This document shows, in pieces, positions 12,126 to 25,257 of a stretch of DNA of 64,000 bases. Below the pieces are notes generated by a model. It was not told the origin of the DNA. It searched no databases and was given only the letters and a program-made list of their open reading frames with translations. The position numbers and the translations under genes are program-made. Location: positions 744,001 through 808,000 of the forward strand of contig WHUX01000006.1 of NCBI GenBank assembly GCA_015179025.1, given 5' to 3'. Source of the stretch: Terfezia claveryi (lineage: Eukaryota; Ascomycota; Pezizomycetes; Pezizales; Pezizaceae). Positions within the stretch are counted from its first letter, which is position 1. Each line of letters begins with the position of its first letter.

Positions 12126-12481
12126 GGTAATGGATTTTGGTGTTATAAGATTGGAATATTCGTGTCGTGTGAGGTGGGGCAGTGGGGGATGTTTTGATGG
12201 AGTACGATAATTTTCAAAAAAGCTTGTTCATACCGTAGGCCAAGATATGCGCTTTGGGGGAGTGGCTGCGACATGTGGCGCATGCCCAAACGCCCGACAA
12301 TAAGAAATTGCGAAATATAGACAGTTTAGGCTAGGGAAGCTTGAAAATTACTGTCCCCAGCGAATTGATGTATTTACTTCATAGTAATTAATCTACTGCA
12401 GCTAATACCATCCTCCAGAAACCCACATACCAACGCTTCAGCAGGGGGGAAACCATAGGCCTCAATCCAAACTATTCCAAA
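12126..12481. other. Intergenic: TOM22 promoter and RPT5 3' flank
   Basis: 356 bp between the TOM22 start and the RPT5 stop, both genes on the minus strand. No further gene or RNA is visible. The part next to 12,126 must hold the TOM22 promoter, but I cannot place a specific site. Confidence 0.55.
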
Positions 12482-14050
12482 CTATGCATAGAAATTGACC
12501 TAGAAACAGTATTAGTATCAGGGTCTTTAGCCACATCTTCAACAATGGTAAACATACCGTATCCTTCTTTTTTGCCTGTACCTCCGCAATGGCATCCACA
12601 TAATGCTCATGTCCCACCCTAACCTTCCCGCTTCGTAATGCAATCATGCCAGCCTCAACACACACAGCCTTCAACATTGCACCACCAAATTCATCTGTAC
12701 TCCTAGCTAGCTCCTGCCAATTCACACCCTCCTCCACGGTCATCTTTCGGCTGTGAATTTTCAAGATACTGGCACGGGACTCTTCATTCGGTAGTGGGAA
12801 CTCAATTTTCCTATCCAATCGCCCTGATCGTAGTAATGCAGGGTCAAGAACATCTACTCTGTTGGTGGCAGCAAGGACTTTGACCCTGTCATCACTGGAG
12901 AAACCATCGAGCTGGTTGAGCAATTCCAACATAGTTCGCTGCACCTCACGATCTCCAGATTTTTCAGAGTCGAAACGCTTTGTGCCCACAGCGTCAAGCT
13001 CGTCAATGAAAATGATTGCTGGGGCCTTCTCCTTAGCCAGAGCAAAGCAATCTCGGACAAGCTTCGCACCATCTCCTATAAACATTTGGACAAGTTGTGG
13101 ACCAGCGAGTTTGAGGAAGGTGGCGTTTGTTTGAGCGGCACAGGCACGGGCAAGGAGAGTTTTACCGGTACCAGGGGGTCCGTACATGAGGGCGCCTGAA
13201 TCGTCAGCATTATATAGAAGTATAGGCTATGGAAATATATACCTTTCGGGGGCTTGATTCCCAATTTCTTGAACCTCTCCGCTTCCTTCATCGGCCAAAC
13301 TACTGCCTCCACTAGCTCCTCAATCTGCTTGTCCAATCCGCCAATATCCGCATAAGTCTCTGTTGGCTTCTCATCGACCTCCATAGCCTTTACTCGAGAA
13401 TCGTACTCCGCTGGTAGGGTATCCAAAACAAGATAGCTGTCTTTGTTCACACCGATCAAATCACCAGGACGTAACTTCTCTGGGTCGACCAATCCTATAA
13501 GTGGGAGGAATATTGTTTGTCGGGTAGAGGTCTTGATGACAGCGGATTTGCCTTTTCGGACAGCATCAAGGTCAACATTTGCACCATCCTCAGCCTCCTC
13601 GGCAGTTGGGTCCATATCAAGCAGTTCGACTACGTTACCCACTAGGTAGGGTAGCTGTCTAAGGAGTGTGGATATGGACGTTAGTATGTTGCTTCAGGAT
13701 TTTTGAAGCTGTTAAGCTTACCGGTTATTCTCAATCTTCTCCAAATTTTCTTCAATCCTCTTCTCCATGGCCTGCTTCTCATGTCCTAGCCGCTGGAACT
13801 CCTGCTTCATGACTCGGATCTCATTCTCCAACAATCTCCGTCGGTTAATGATGTCTTGTGTTGAGCTGTTCAGAATCTCTGGATCAATACCGTCCTCCTT
13901 CTTCTCTTCCTCTAAGTCCTTCATTTCCGCATCTCCATCTTTATCGGCGGCATTTGAGGCACCCTTGTTGTCCTTGTCTTTCTTGTCCTTGTCGTCTTGG
14001 TTCTGCTCACGGGATTGCTCGAGATCCTCTAAATCTTCAAGAGACGACAT
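12482..14050 (-). CDS. RPT5: 26S proteasome regulatory AAA-ATPase subunit Rpt5 (6A)
   Basis: One of the six AAA-ATPases that form the base ring of the 26S proteasome. Four exons: 13,722-14,050; 13,243-13,658; 12,558-13,195; 12,482-12,499, giving 466 aa. The introns are 63, 47 and 58 bp. The N-terminus is acidic, followed by a coiled coil (about residues 70-110) and the OB fold. The AAA domain shows Walker A GPPGTGKT, Walker [12 protein letters not shown], and the second region of homology ending [13 protein letters not shown]. The final 18-nt exon encodes only VNFYA and the stop, restoring the C-terminal FYA that docks Rpt5 into the 20S core. Without it the frame reads into the last intron. 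An ATG upstream (14,140) is in frame but would add sequence the family lacks, so 14,050 is preferred. Confidence 0.95.
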
Positions 14051-14268
14051 GGTTGCAGAATCAGAGCTCTCAACACAATAGATGCAGATGGGCAAATACT
14101 TAGGTGGTGGTTGCGTTGATTTAGATGAGGTGGGATGCATATTAATGTGGGATTTCGATTACTAATGGGAGCAAATCATGTGACTGGATATTCAGGAACG
14201 ATAATTACAATTCCGATACTCTTGTAAATTACTCCGTATGCCCTCGGATATTATAACGCCATCAATAT

Positions 14269-16947
14269 CTAGCCGTCACTCCCGCTTGACCTGAAAGCCG
14301 AAAGAAGCCCAACATAATGATGCGTCAAATCTAGGACTGGCTGTGGAAGATTGGTCGACTGTACAATACTCCTAATTTTGACAGCACCTTCTTCTTCTAT
14401 AAGTTTGCGTACTGTGCATAGTAGACTGGGAGAAAACTGTGACAAGTTTTGATTAGCATTTTGGAATCGACAGGATCAAGGATATATGCACCTCTGAATA
14501 CCACCGGTAATTCCAAGCGGTCAGTCTGATGATTGAATTGAGGGTAGCCCTGTTGTCCTTTTGCTTTTCTTGGTAGGCGAGAATACCCTTCAGAGCACGA
14601 GCGGAGAAGCGAATCTGTAAACAATTCGCAAATGCTTCCACGGCTTCTTCCTGCAAAAGGAGGGATGGTTAGGAATAGAGCAGTCCATTCACGGAATGGG
14701 AAATACCTCGTGATGTAGCCTTTGAGCCAGTTCACCCAGAATCTCCAACTCTGATGCGCTTCTACGATAAAGCTTGGACTTTTGTTTAAACTGGGCCAGG
14801 TCTGCTCTCCAAATTGTGTAGACCCGCAGATCCTAAAATTGCATGAGTCAGGATTCCAAATGAATATCGAGAGGTTTGAAGGGGTCATACTTCATAGAGT
14901 AGCATGAATAAGTTATCTAACCATCTTTCACATAGTCGTTTGTTCTGAAAGTGGGTATATTTTTTTGTCGAACTTTCAGCTGGGGCTTGGGGGTCCTCCG
15001 ATCCTGACAATACCTCCTCCGCACCCACAGTCTGCTCAGGTTTCTCAATTGTCGGAGCACCATCTGTTGCTGACTCCGCTGCCGCTTCATCTTCTCCACT
15101 AAAATTCTTCCTATCATTATCTTCGTCTCCATTCACACTATTATCACGGGTCGAAGCGGGGGCCGGAGAGGTTCCGCGAAGCGCCGTAGTACTAGCAGTT
15201 TTTTCCTTCTCCTGCTGCTCCGCCGCAGTTTTCTCATTTCGGTATTCCTCCTCCATAACGAACACACTCGAGCGAAATCTCAACAGCGCGTCCCAGCCAA
15301 CTTTGTTCGAGATTTCTGTGAGTAGCCTATACGCCTTGAGAAAAGTGCCTTTCAAGGTAGCGCCAGGGAGCTTTAGCAGATTTGGATCAACCTATATGTT
15401 CCAATACTAATTAGCATGAGGCAGGGTAATTGGTATCTGGTGACAATTACCATCTCATGCTTAGGATCAGTATCCTCAGAGAGCTCATCAAGGACAGCTT
15501 CTGCTAAGATAGGGAGGTGCATTCGCCCAGGCTGAGGCATCTTCGGCCGATCTGTGTCTTGATTGGTAAACATTGGACAAGAGTTAATAGTCAATAAAGC
15601 CTACATCATTGGTTAGCTCATCCTCCATTAATGAAGTATTATTGAAGCAAACTCCTACCAGCTCCCATTGCTCCAAAGCAACATAGACCTCCGCCAGCCT
15701 TGCCCAGGTTGTAAACTCGCTAGGGGCACTATTCACAGCTCGCTTCGCACACTCTAGGGCCAGGTCATTTCTGCCTTTGCCCATGCAAAACTGAGCCTGA
15801 ACATCGAGACAAGCAGCATCCATAGGTAGTATTTTGATGGTGTCGTGCAGAAGAGAGACAGCTTTGACTTCTTCATCTCCATCCAAATAAACCTTGGCAA
15901 GCAGCGACGCGACCTCAGGTTCTTTCGAGCGAAGTTTCTCGAACAAATTTACACCTGAGGCGAACCTACCGGTCGTGTGGATATAGTGAAGCAGGCCATT
16001 TGTTAGGTGGTTGGACACCACATTTGGTACTTGAATGTCGGGGTCAGAGCCAAGTTGCCATCCTAATTATGAGTTGAGCATTCCGTCAACGAGTCCAATC
16101 TAGGTATAAAGGTATACCTTTAAAGAATAACCTTTCAGCAGCATCTAAAAATCGATGTTCCGCCTCGGTACTTGTAATGGGATTGAATCTCCGGCACCCA
16201 ATGATTCGGTTTGTCTGCTCGTCCGCATAAGAGAATGCTCGGAGAACACCGCAGAGATACGTTTCAAGCCATAGTTCCTCCGGTATGTCCTCCTGTGGCC
16301 TGCGCTGGCCTCTTTCATCCACGGCGTAATATTTTACACCTCCGGGGATCTGGACCTCAACACGCATGTCGACCCTCGAAAAGGCATTGTAACAGCTGCA
16401 GAAATCATCTTTCAGCTTCAAGCTCGCAATTCTCTGTCCAGTTCTAGCAACGATGTAAGAAGGCTTTACCAGTATATCCCAGTCGTTATCTTCCAGCTTT
16501 GTGGTTTCCCAAACCACATCTGATTCTCGCCAATGAGGTAGGTGAGGGTATTGATATATGCAGCTAGCGAGGCAGAGGAAGAGGCATCCACTCCAGTGAC
16601 ATGATGATATGTTCCAATCTAGATGATATTCCTGTCAAACGCAATTCCCGCAAAATAGCTTTGCCAACATTGGCATTCCTGTAGTCAATTGGGAAGCCCA
16701 GGAGCTGTCTTTACCTCCTTAATTCCAGCCTTAGGTTGGCTCTTGGTGAGATGCACGAGGTCTGGTGGGCCTAGCTCTCGCAGGGCTTGTAATGCTTCTG
16801 TGCGCGCATAGATGGATTCGCTGATCTCAATCTCGACTATTCTGTGGTGGGAGAGGGGGATAACGATGTCAGAGTCAGAGTCGGGGAGGTTATTTAAAGT
16901 GCAGTAAAATATTGGATAACATACTCTGGCACCGCGGGGACCACCAT
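14269..16947 (-). CDS. ChAPs-family exomer cargo adaptor (Bch1/Bud7/Chs6 type)
   Basis: TPR-containing component of the exomer coat, which carries chitin synthase and other cargo from the trans-Golgi to the plasma membrane in yeast. Supported exons: 16,925-16,947; 16,715-16,841; 16,118-16,618; 15,659-16,062; 15,451-15,600; 14,891-15,391; 14,707-14,832; 14,492-14,650; 14,269-14,436. Introns between them are 55-96 bp. The start reads MVVPAVPEIVEIEIS, then ARTEALQALRELGPPDLVHL. Later parts include SRVDMRVEVQIPGG, the TPR region and LTEISNKVGWD. The end reads QSTNLPQPVLDLTHH and closes SSGSDG, typical of the family. Within 16,118-16,618 the frame changes once. Removing a 47-bp candidate intron (16,423-16,469) makes the whole model 703 aa in frame, but a 74-bp alternative also fits. 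A serine- and glutamate-rich insert follows VFVMEEEYRNEK. Which paralogue this is cannot be told. Confidence 0.88.
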
Positions 16948-17617
16948 GGGGGGCTTCGTGAGGGTCTCTTGATAGCTATGTGTATATGGATTCAAAGTTC
17001 ATAAGCCCAATAGTTAGCCTGGCTTGTAAACAGCGACTTCTGACTGCGCTTACTAAGCCCACCTACCAAAGTGCAGCACAAAACGGTTTATATCACCAAC
17101 ACCTAATGGCAAGCTGAGCAGAGAAAGATATTGAGAGAGAAAGAGAAAAAAGAGATTGAAAATTCTTCATCCACTACAGTAGATTAAATCATCCCCAAAG
17201 TAAGTATATGCATGCATGTATGTATGTAATGTACTGTATGTATGCATCTACAATACGTCGTTGCGGACCGATCTTATTGTAGCCTGTAACGAGATCAATA
17301 AAATTTAAGCTCCCCCAAGTTAATCAGACGGCCAAGCAGGGCATTGATTAGGTACACCACTTCTGACTGCCGCAGCCTTGCGAAGGTCACGAAGGTTCCA
17401 CGCCCTTGGGTCGCATCCCGCAGCGCTGCTCGCGTTAGGTCCACGGTTTGGAGGGATAGTCCCGGCAATAGCAGCGAACTGTTTGAGCAACAGAGGGCGA
17501 CATCTGGCCGCCCCAGCTATATACTAGCTCTTCATAAGCCCCACTGCGTCGTCCGGTTCGACCATAGGAGCGAAGGAAAGGCCCAATAGTGAAACTGAAT
17601 TCAAAACTTCGCCCATC
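16948..17617. promoter_or_regulatory. Divergent promoter region between the ChAPs gene and HIR3
   Basis: 670 bp between start codons pointing in opposite directions. It contains a short run of ATGT/ATGC repeats (about 17,210-17,245) but no gene: the open frames of 65-80 codons lack domains. Promoters of both genes must lie here. Confidence 0.5.
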
Positions 17618-20600
17618 ATGGTATGCCTTCACAGCCTTGCGATTGAGGTTTGTAACTGACCTAAACAGACCTCGTTCACAGCTTTAAATATCATCCCTGA
17701 CTCCGATAGCGACAGTGAGATCGATAATACCCAGGAGCTCCAGGTTGGTCCCTCTACTGCTCTGTCAAAATTGCAGCCAATTTAACGTTGCCGTGATACA
17801 GATCGAAGAGGCGTTGAAAATCTACCAGAGGGCAATCAAGGCTCATAGCGAAGGCAATTGGCAAGAAGCAGAGTGTGCTTATGACGAACTGTTCAAGTCT
17901 GAGATCTTTGGGCAAGCGGAAAATGCGGTAGAGCTCCGTTGTTCCTAAAATGCGGATTGCATTGACATGCTAATATTGCCCTTAGCTAGACGATACACCA
18001 ATCGCATCTACAAGCTCCTCCATACAATCAATACTCTACCTGGCTTTCAAAAACCATGCGGCCTTTCTGCTTGATAGATTCAATAACAAAAAGCCCATCA
18101 ATGTACATGACAAGGAGACACGAAAATCACTTGAACTCGGAATATCGTGGTTTGCAGAGGTAAATCTTTGGGTCACTGCTGTGGTGGTGCATCGCTAAGG
18201 AAGGCTATAGGCACTGGCACGAGATTCCGGAGATGCATCATTATGGCGGAATACGGCGAAACTCTCGAAAGTTTTCAATTCATCTAGAGCAACAAGATTC
18301 TGCCTTGAGAGCGTCATTCAGTTGGATGAAGATTCAGAAGATTTCACGGATCTATTGACTGAAATTAAAAGCGGCCTGCGCCCGGACGAGCTGCTAGCAA
18401 CCCTTCAATTACGTGATGTAGGATTATCCACCACTTTATATTATAGTGAATTCGCTAAATTAATGCCACCAAGCTCCTCACCCACCTAGAAGATGAAATC
18501 ACTTTCTCAGCGCCTTTCTTCCAGTGGCTGAAGAAGAAAAAGGCAAAGAAGTCGGTAGAGAAGCATCTAGATCCATACCCTTGGTTGAAGGAGCCTCTTC
18601 CGGCGCGCAGGCATGCGGGGGTTGTAGAAACAGCGCTCTTCAATCCTTCGACTGATGGAGATATGCATGTATTACATGTTCAATCCCGGACATGGTCGGC
18701 CATTGGAAAGGCACTTCTGAAACGGCGTCATACTGTGTGAGTGGGCTCACCATCATGTCAAGTAGCTGCTAATAGGCCATAGTGACGAAAAAAATCCCTT
18801 TCATCAATCGAATTACATATGTCTTGATCTTCCTCCACCGAGTGTTGATTCGCTAATATCAAGTCCCTCAACTGCAACTCCACAAGAAACTACTTCTGAT
18901 TCTCTAGAGATTACCAATGCAGATGACGGTGATATTCAGATGGCAGAAGCAGCACCAACCATTGCAGAAATCCAGAAGGATAGTACGAACCGGAAGCGGA
19001 AATCCACGTCCCTTGGAGGGGCGGATGAACATGGAAGATCACGCCTCAGCAAGAGAGTACGTGATAGAGAAAATGCAAATGCTGCCGCAGCTGTTCCACC
19101 ACCACTGCCGGTTAGGGAATCGGTCTCCCAGGACGATAAGCTCTTTGAGACCGTTGAAACGTGTTTTGGTCCCTTAGGAATAAGTCTGGGCAAATCATGT
19201 GCTTTGAAAATAGAGCTTAAGGGTGAGGACGAAGGACTCACCCCAAAAGATCAATATTTGACTGATTTCAAAAATATTTTGCGGCACTGGGATGATGATA
19301 AAGGCAACGTGGTCCTATATGGAGAGGGAATCCAAGACCCAAAGGAAGAGGCGACACCAGGGACAGCTCTCTTGAGTATAGAAGCTTCATCTTCATCAAA
19401 TACCTATCATCCAGTTCTCTCTGGTGACGAAGGGCTCAAAAAATGGCTAAGGGCCTTCGACACAGAAGGCACCCATGTCAAAGAAATCTGCATGGAATGG
19501 TTAAAGGCTCTTTTAATGAGGGAATGGTTGGATACGCAGTCGGTACCAACAAAACTTCATAACGATATGCTGGCTGCGGAACGCAAATCCAGTTGGCTAC
19601 GGCATTCTTGGCCTGAACCGTTGACAGACGTCATGGTAGCAATGGTGAAAGACTGTGAAGAACTTCTATGGAATCACTTTAAAGAATGGGAGCTTGATTA
19701 CAAGAATAGACTAGCCAAGTATGGTGTCGATACATTTAGTCAGAAGGATATGGCTACAGTTGAGGTGCGATAATAATATTAATAATACACTGACTGGTAA
19801 CTAATAGGGATATGACTGACTTTTCTGTATTAGTTTGCACAATCTGTCTTTGAGATATTTCTTGGTGATTTGGCAAAAGGTGACAAGGAACGTGCTGCAT
19901 TGGATACGGAGGAGCTTCAAGAGAAGTGGGACGTTCTGAAAGATACGTGCCGCAGATGGTCATACCTTGTTGGGGACTTGACTCATTGCCGACCTAGGGA
20001 TGAAGCTGGAGAAATTCCAGAGGACGTGTTGACTTTCAGGTTTGTACATTATAAGTGCTCAAAAGACATGCGCCACTAACGATACAGCAGATATCTATGG
20101 GCAAATGCTGTATTTACGGGACTTAATGCTGATGCATCCAGAGACTTCGTTCTTAATTGTTTTGAAGATCTGAAGAAAGCCCTTGCGGATGCCCAATGCC
20201 CACCTATTGAGCTTCCAAATAGGTAGTTTGCCGTTGCCATTGAATCCTATACATACTGGCTAATCTACTGAGAAAGTACTGTCATGCCTGAAATTTCTAT
20301 CGCTAAAGCCGAGCGCGAGATATCGAAGCTGAAGACAATGGATTTCTTCACTAGCATCTTCCGAGCAACCACGCACATGCCTGACCCCATTGAAGTCATC
20401 GCCAATTTGGAAGCTGTGTTAGATCCGCAGTCTGTTCCAGACCCAGGTGTGGGCGATTTGGAAGAGCAAAAACATTTGGAGGAAATGGCAAGATTCCTCG
20501 AAGGATCAAGCACACAGTTCAAACTATACTTGTGGGAAAGGCTTCGAGAGGCTTACGAACACGAGAAAGTCAACTTCACGCCTAGTGTGATGTCCTGTCG

Positions 20601-23600
20601 CCTGAAATGCATAGACTTGATTGTTTCAGAATTTTATGGACCATCATATCTTGATCATTCTGAGGACCACAGACAGTTCATTTTACTGAAAGCTATCCGC
20701 CTTGTGAGATAGCCTCGAACCCTATGCATAGAGTTCCATACTGACAAACCATGTAGCTAGAGGTAACTATCCCACCGACATTGAAGCTCGCCCTCGAAGA
20801 TCGCGAGACACTCTCTTTAAATACGAGTGTTTTGATAAATTCACTGAAGTCTCTTTTCTCTCTACTACGTCTGCTCCACACATACTCTTTCTATGAAGAT
20901 GGCGTGCTCAACTCGGAATATGCTAGCTCTAATCTCCACTCCTATAGGCTAGTAGTGGTCAAATTTAGGGAAATGCTTGTTAAGACTTGGTGCTTAGTAT
21001 ATCTCATCTATCGGGAAGTCATTGAGCCTGGTCCTGACTCTGAAGCTAGAGACTTTGAGTTACCCGAGGAGCCAAAATTGCTTTTGGGAAATCTCTTGAG
21101 GGATGTCCATGATGACCTAGGAGTTAGACATTATTGCAAGCTCTCTGGGCGTGATTTCCTTAAACTAGTGCAAAGTGAGTATTTACGGATTAATAGTCGA
21201 GATTTTGACGAGGAGCTCTCTCAATGCCTCCATTGTCGGTATCAAATTAACGTGGGGGTATGACTTATCTTATACACACATTTTTCTCCATTAGGATGCT
21301 AATCAGTTCATAGGCCGACGAATGGGAGCTCTACGAGCACAAAACGGACCCCCCTGAAACTCTTGACAGGAAGTCCGCACTTGCTATATTGGATTTTGTT
21401 CTTCTTATGGCTTCAAAAAAGAAAATACAACAACTTCCCAGAGCCGAGATAAGGGATTCCTTAGATGAGTTAGTCAAGGTTATAGGGTTACCTAAAAAGC
21501 AGCGTAAGTGACCAGAACATTTCCCTCTGTACCGAATTGATTATGCTAACTTTGCCTAGCCAAGTCACTGTATAACGAGGGCGTGCTCGATCAATATCTG
21601 TCAGGGTCAATCAATCCTCGGTACCTTTTCGATAGCCTGAAGGGAATTGGGAGCATATCGACTGTACCAATTGTAGGTGATCAAGCCAATGGTGAGTTTT
21701 ACTCCTGCCCCATATATCTACTATGGGCCTGACACTTCATAGCGGCTGCAAAAGGGCTTTACTTCCTCATGGGTCACATCCATCTCTCTTTGATCCGCGA
21801 CAGAGTTATCAAGAACAGGGGACAAGTGAAAGGGGACGATCTGGAACAAGCATTAAAATACTTCAAGGCTACGTTGATGTGTGATCCAGAAAATTGGGAG
21901 GCCTGGTTTCGCTTCGCACAGACCTATGGGCAGGAGGTTGATGAGGACCTATCTTGGTCAGCGGAGATGATGAATAATCAGAAGGAGGAGCTTGTCAAAA
22001 AAGAGCGTAGGTGTATCCTAAGCTTTATTATGGCTCTTGCGATAAGTGCTCGTTCGACAGATGATTCAGAGGAGGCCAACAAGAAGCGTACATCCATGTA
22101 CTACGAGTTTGCGTACAGGATATACACGTCTACTAGAGCACCCATGAGTATGGAGGCGTGGCATATGAATGAGTTTGTAAGGCATTTTAGTGGCACTCGC
22201 GGACAGGGAATGTATAAAGAAGTGGCCCACAAGGAAGTCACACCACAAATAGCTCTGAGATTCGCGGTGCATCTATTAACCCAGGCGTTGGCACACGATC
22301 CGGAGAATTGGAAGTATGTAACTGATAACGACCTCAACATACACATCAATGTGCTAATGGGTGCTTAGGTACTATTACATCATGGGGAAATGCATGGGGA
22401 AGCTTGAACAATATACGTATAAGAACGACCAGAACGACGATGTCCAATACTACACTGCTGATGAGGTCCTCGAGAAGTATTCCAATGCAGCTGATTGGGC
22501 GCCGGACAAAGCCGGCTCCGAATTGCTTCTTGAGCCCCACCATAAACTCGTTTCTGCTGCATGCAAATATGTGTTGATGGAGTCTATATCAGTCAGTATA
22601 ATCATTCAGAATACTTCATGATAATTTCCTAATACAGAATATAGCCGGAAGCTGCCTATAAGTACGTTGCAGTGAGCCATTATGCAAAAGGAACTACCGA
22701 GCCCACTGATCGAGCATCATTTCTCTCACTTACCCTCAACATACTCTCGAAAATGAAATCTGCTGACAAACAAAAATGGCACCATCGCATGACTAACCGG
22801 ATTGCCTCTCTCTTATACAAGGATCCTATGACAGGCGATAAAGCGGACCATGCAGACGTTGTCGCCGCAGCAAAAGAATTATCCTCTCTCTTCACTCAGA
22901 AAGCATCCACCCTTGCCATATGGCGTCCAGAAAACGAACGACCAGGTAGACATTTCGTCTTTGCGTACAACTACACAAAGTTCTATGTCTCCCTACTTGG
23001 AAAACTCCAGGACCGCGCGACTCTGGAAGCTGTGGCAAAGCGGATACGCAAGAATGCTAGCGGGCTGTGGAGGTGGCCTGAGGTTTGGGAGCATACGTTA
23101 CACCGATACATCTCCGTATTGAGATCTACTGGATCCGTAGACGTTGATTTATCTGATAATACCTTTGGGAGAGTTGGGTGGGATGAATTCCAAGCATTTA
23201 GTGCGAGGTTAGAGGCATATTGTAACCCCCAATCGCCCTCCACGGGAGGGCCCGCACCTCCGGCCCCGCAACACCCGATGTTGGATTTATTCAGGGAGGT
23301 GGTAGAGTTGCGAAGACTGAATATGGGTAGTGGGAAGACACCCGAGGTGGATGATCTATTGGTTGATGCGTACGCAAAACTGTATCGGGATTTGTTGCCG
23401 GAGATTATGAATGTCGATCAGCAGCAGCCTGGGTTGGAGTCTACGATGATGACGGCCGCGGAGGCTGCTTCTTCATCTGCGGGGAATGCCAATCCAATGC
23501 ATTTGTCGAATTTGATGTTTAGTGGTGCTGATGGGGGCACTACTAGCGGAACAGCAACGGGGGGGACTGTAACACCAACGAATCCTACTGCAACAGCCGC

Positions 23601-24042
23601 GCAGCTCGCAGCAGCGCACTCAAAGATCGACTCGGATCTTCCCCTGAGAGGGAAATTGACTAAAGTTACAAAGAGGGACGTAATGAGTAAAGCCACGAAT
23701 TTATTCAAAGCCGTCTCTGCGACTACTGGAAAGGGTGGCAGCGCGGCAAAGGAATTGAAGGAGCAGCAGGAGAAACAGCTGCAAGCTGCTGCAGCCTCGT
23801 CTATTGGGGCTATGGGGAGAAGGGGGAGTGGATCGCTTATGGCGAGTGGCAAGGATAAAAGCCCTATAGAGGATACGGTCGTGGTGCAGCAGTTACAGGC
23901 GGATCACGGGGATGATTCGATCATGGCGAGTCCGCCACCGCAGGGTGGGGAGGAAGGAGCGGAAGAGGGAGATGATGAGGGGGCAGGAGAGGATGGGGAT
24001 GATGAGGCGGAAGGGGATGGGTCGATGGTGGACGTGGAATAA
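17618..24042 (+). CDS. HIR3: Histone transcription regulator 3 homologue (HIR complex; CABIN1-like)
   Basis: Large TPR-type scaffold of the HIR histone H3-H4 chaperone complex, acting in replication-independent nucleosome assembly and histone gene repression. Sixteen exons: 17,618-17,620; 17,669-17,743; 17,802-17,927; 17,986-18,159; 18,211-18,417; 18,474-18,736; 18,783-19,764; 19,834-20,039; 20,091-20,222; 20,277-20,703; 20,757-21,257; 21,314-21,503; 21,560-21,691; 21,743-22,313; 22,369-22,591; 22,645-24,042. The sum is divisible by three and gives 1,869 aa. Introns are 46-69 bp with clear signals. The start reads MTSFTALNIIPDSDSDSEID, then IEEALKIYQRAIKAH, the Hir3 N-terminus. TPR-like helices recur (LEQALKYFKATLMCDPENW). 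The C-terminus is alanine-, glutamine- and glycine-rich and ends very acidic. The first coding exon is only the ATG. Individual splice acceptors at 20,091, 20,277 and 22,645 have close alternatives. Confidence 0.92.
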
Positions 24043-25257
24043 GTGGAAATGTGGTGGGTATAATTCCTAGGTGTGAGACTGTTTTGTAATTTTATGATTT
24101 TTTTTTCTTTTGTGAATTTGTTGTCTAATTGGCGGTCGCTAGTGGCATGGAAAGAGATTACCATGACTTTTCTCGGATGCAACTATCTTGGTCGTTTTTG
24201 GTCGTTTTAAATACGGAGCTACCATTCACGAGATCGTCTTTTGGGACACTTGTCAAGCATGAAGGTTTTTTATTAATTTTCTTTTTGTGATTCAGTACTC
24301 GTATGTATACTATCTAGAATATGACGAGAGCACGAATCCCCGGGTGGGAGCCCAGCTGGATTATCCAACCTCCGAGCCGTGCTAGCTCCTAATTACATTC
24401 CACACCCCATGGCTCCTTCTCTCCGCTTCGCTTTTCTGTCCTTCCCTCCGCTCCTCTTTCTTCCGTTTCCGTGTCCCTCTCTCCGTAGCATAAAGGTTTT
24501 TCTCTCACCAAAAATTCGCGTAATGGCAGGTAACATTATCACAAAATTGGCCAGTTAATTTTAATTCATGAACACCACCTACCCCCGTGATTCCCATACT
24601 TGGAGAACAAAACACCATGATGTTACTCTTAATGAATCACCAGGTGATTGAGACCTATTGGGAACTGAAAATTGAAGCATAAATTACATCCCAAATACAT
24701 GTAGTTGCAATTTTGTAGTGCTAAAGGATGGGATTGATGGTCTACCCGGACCACTTGTTCCCAGTGGAGAGGACAACTGCACCACGGCAGCTTATTTATT
24801 GAATGCCATGCCGCCCACAGGAATGCTATAAGAATAGCTAATTTCCGAGATCAGACTTCCACATTGGTTGGGGTGGCATGTGGTATGGCCATCTAGCTGG
24901 AATCTTGTACGTGTCTCGGTTGAGGATGATAGTTCAGGGTAATGGCAACCGTCCCGCTTTTTTTCGCCCGCTAACCCGCATTCGGTGTAGTCCTAAAAGT
25001 CTGAGGCTCAGCCGTGTTTCCCCACATGACTTACTTATATAACTAGAGCGAGGAGTACTTGTATTATTAACTAAAAGCAAAGGCTCTTTGATATTCATGG
25101 AGTCAAAGGCAGCAAAATGATCAACAAAAGATGGTTATTTAAGCTAAACTCTTGTCATTGTTCGTCGGCAAACCTCCTTCCCGTTTACCCAGACTTGAAT
25201 GATATTCCTGTATCCCGATTAACATTGGATCAAGATTGCACATGGAATGTAGGTAAT
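24043..25257. other. Intergenic region with a SINE-like repeat
   Basis: No gene recognised between the stops of HIR3 (+) and the deaminase (-). A repeat resembling one at 29,214-29,335 lies at 24,265-24,390 (listed separately). C/T-rich tracts fill 24,400-24,490. Confidence 0.55.
24265..24390 (-). repeat. SINE-like repeat, copy 1
   Basis: Read on the minus strand this runs GGCTCGGAGGTTGGAT, then CTCGTCATATTCTAGATAG, ATACGAGTACTGAATC and an A-rich end. The copy at 29,214-29,335 has the same order of blocks (GGCTCAGAAGTTGGAC, CTCGTCACAAACTAGATAG, ATACTGAATTTC, long poly-A). A 3' A tail on both copies and a G/C-rich head suggest a retroposed small RNA. The middle differs between copies, so this is a proposal from two sequences only. 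Confidence 0.45.

Noticed and set aside
23418..23852. Minus-strand frame of 144 codons
   Set aside because: Antisense shadow of the HIR3 C-terminal exon.
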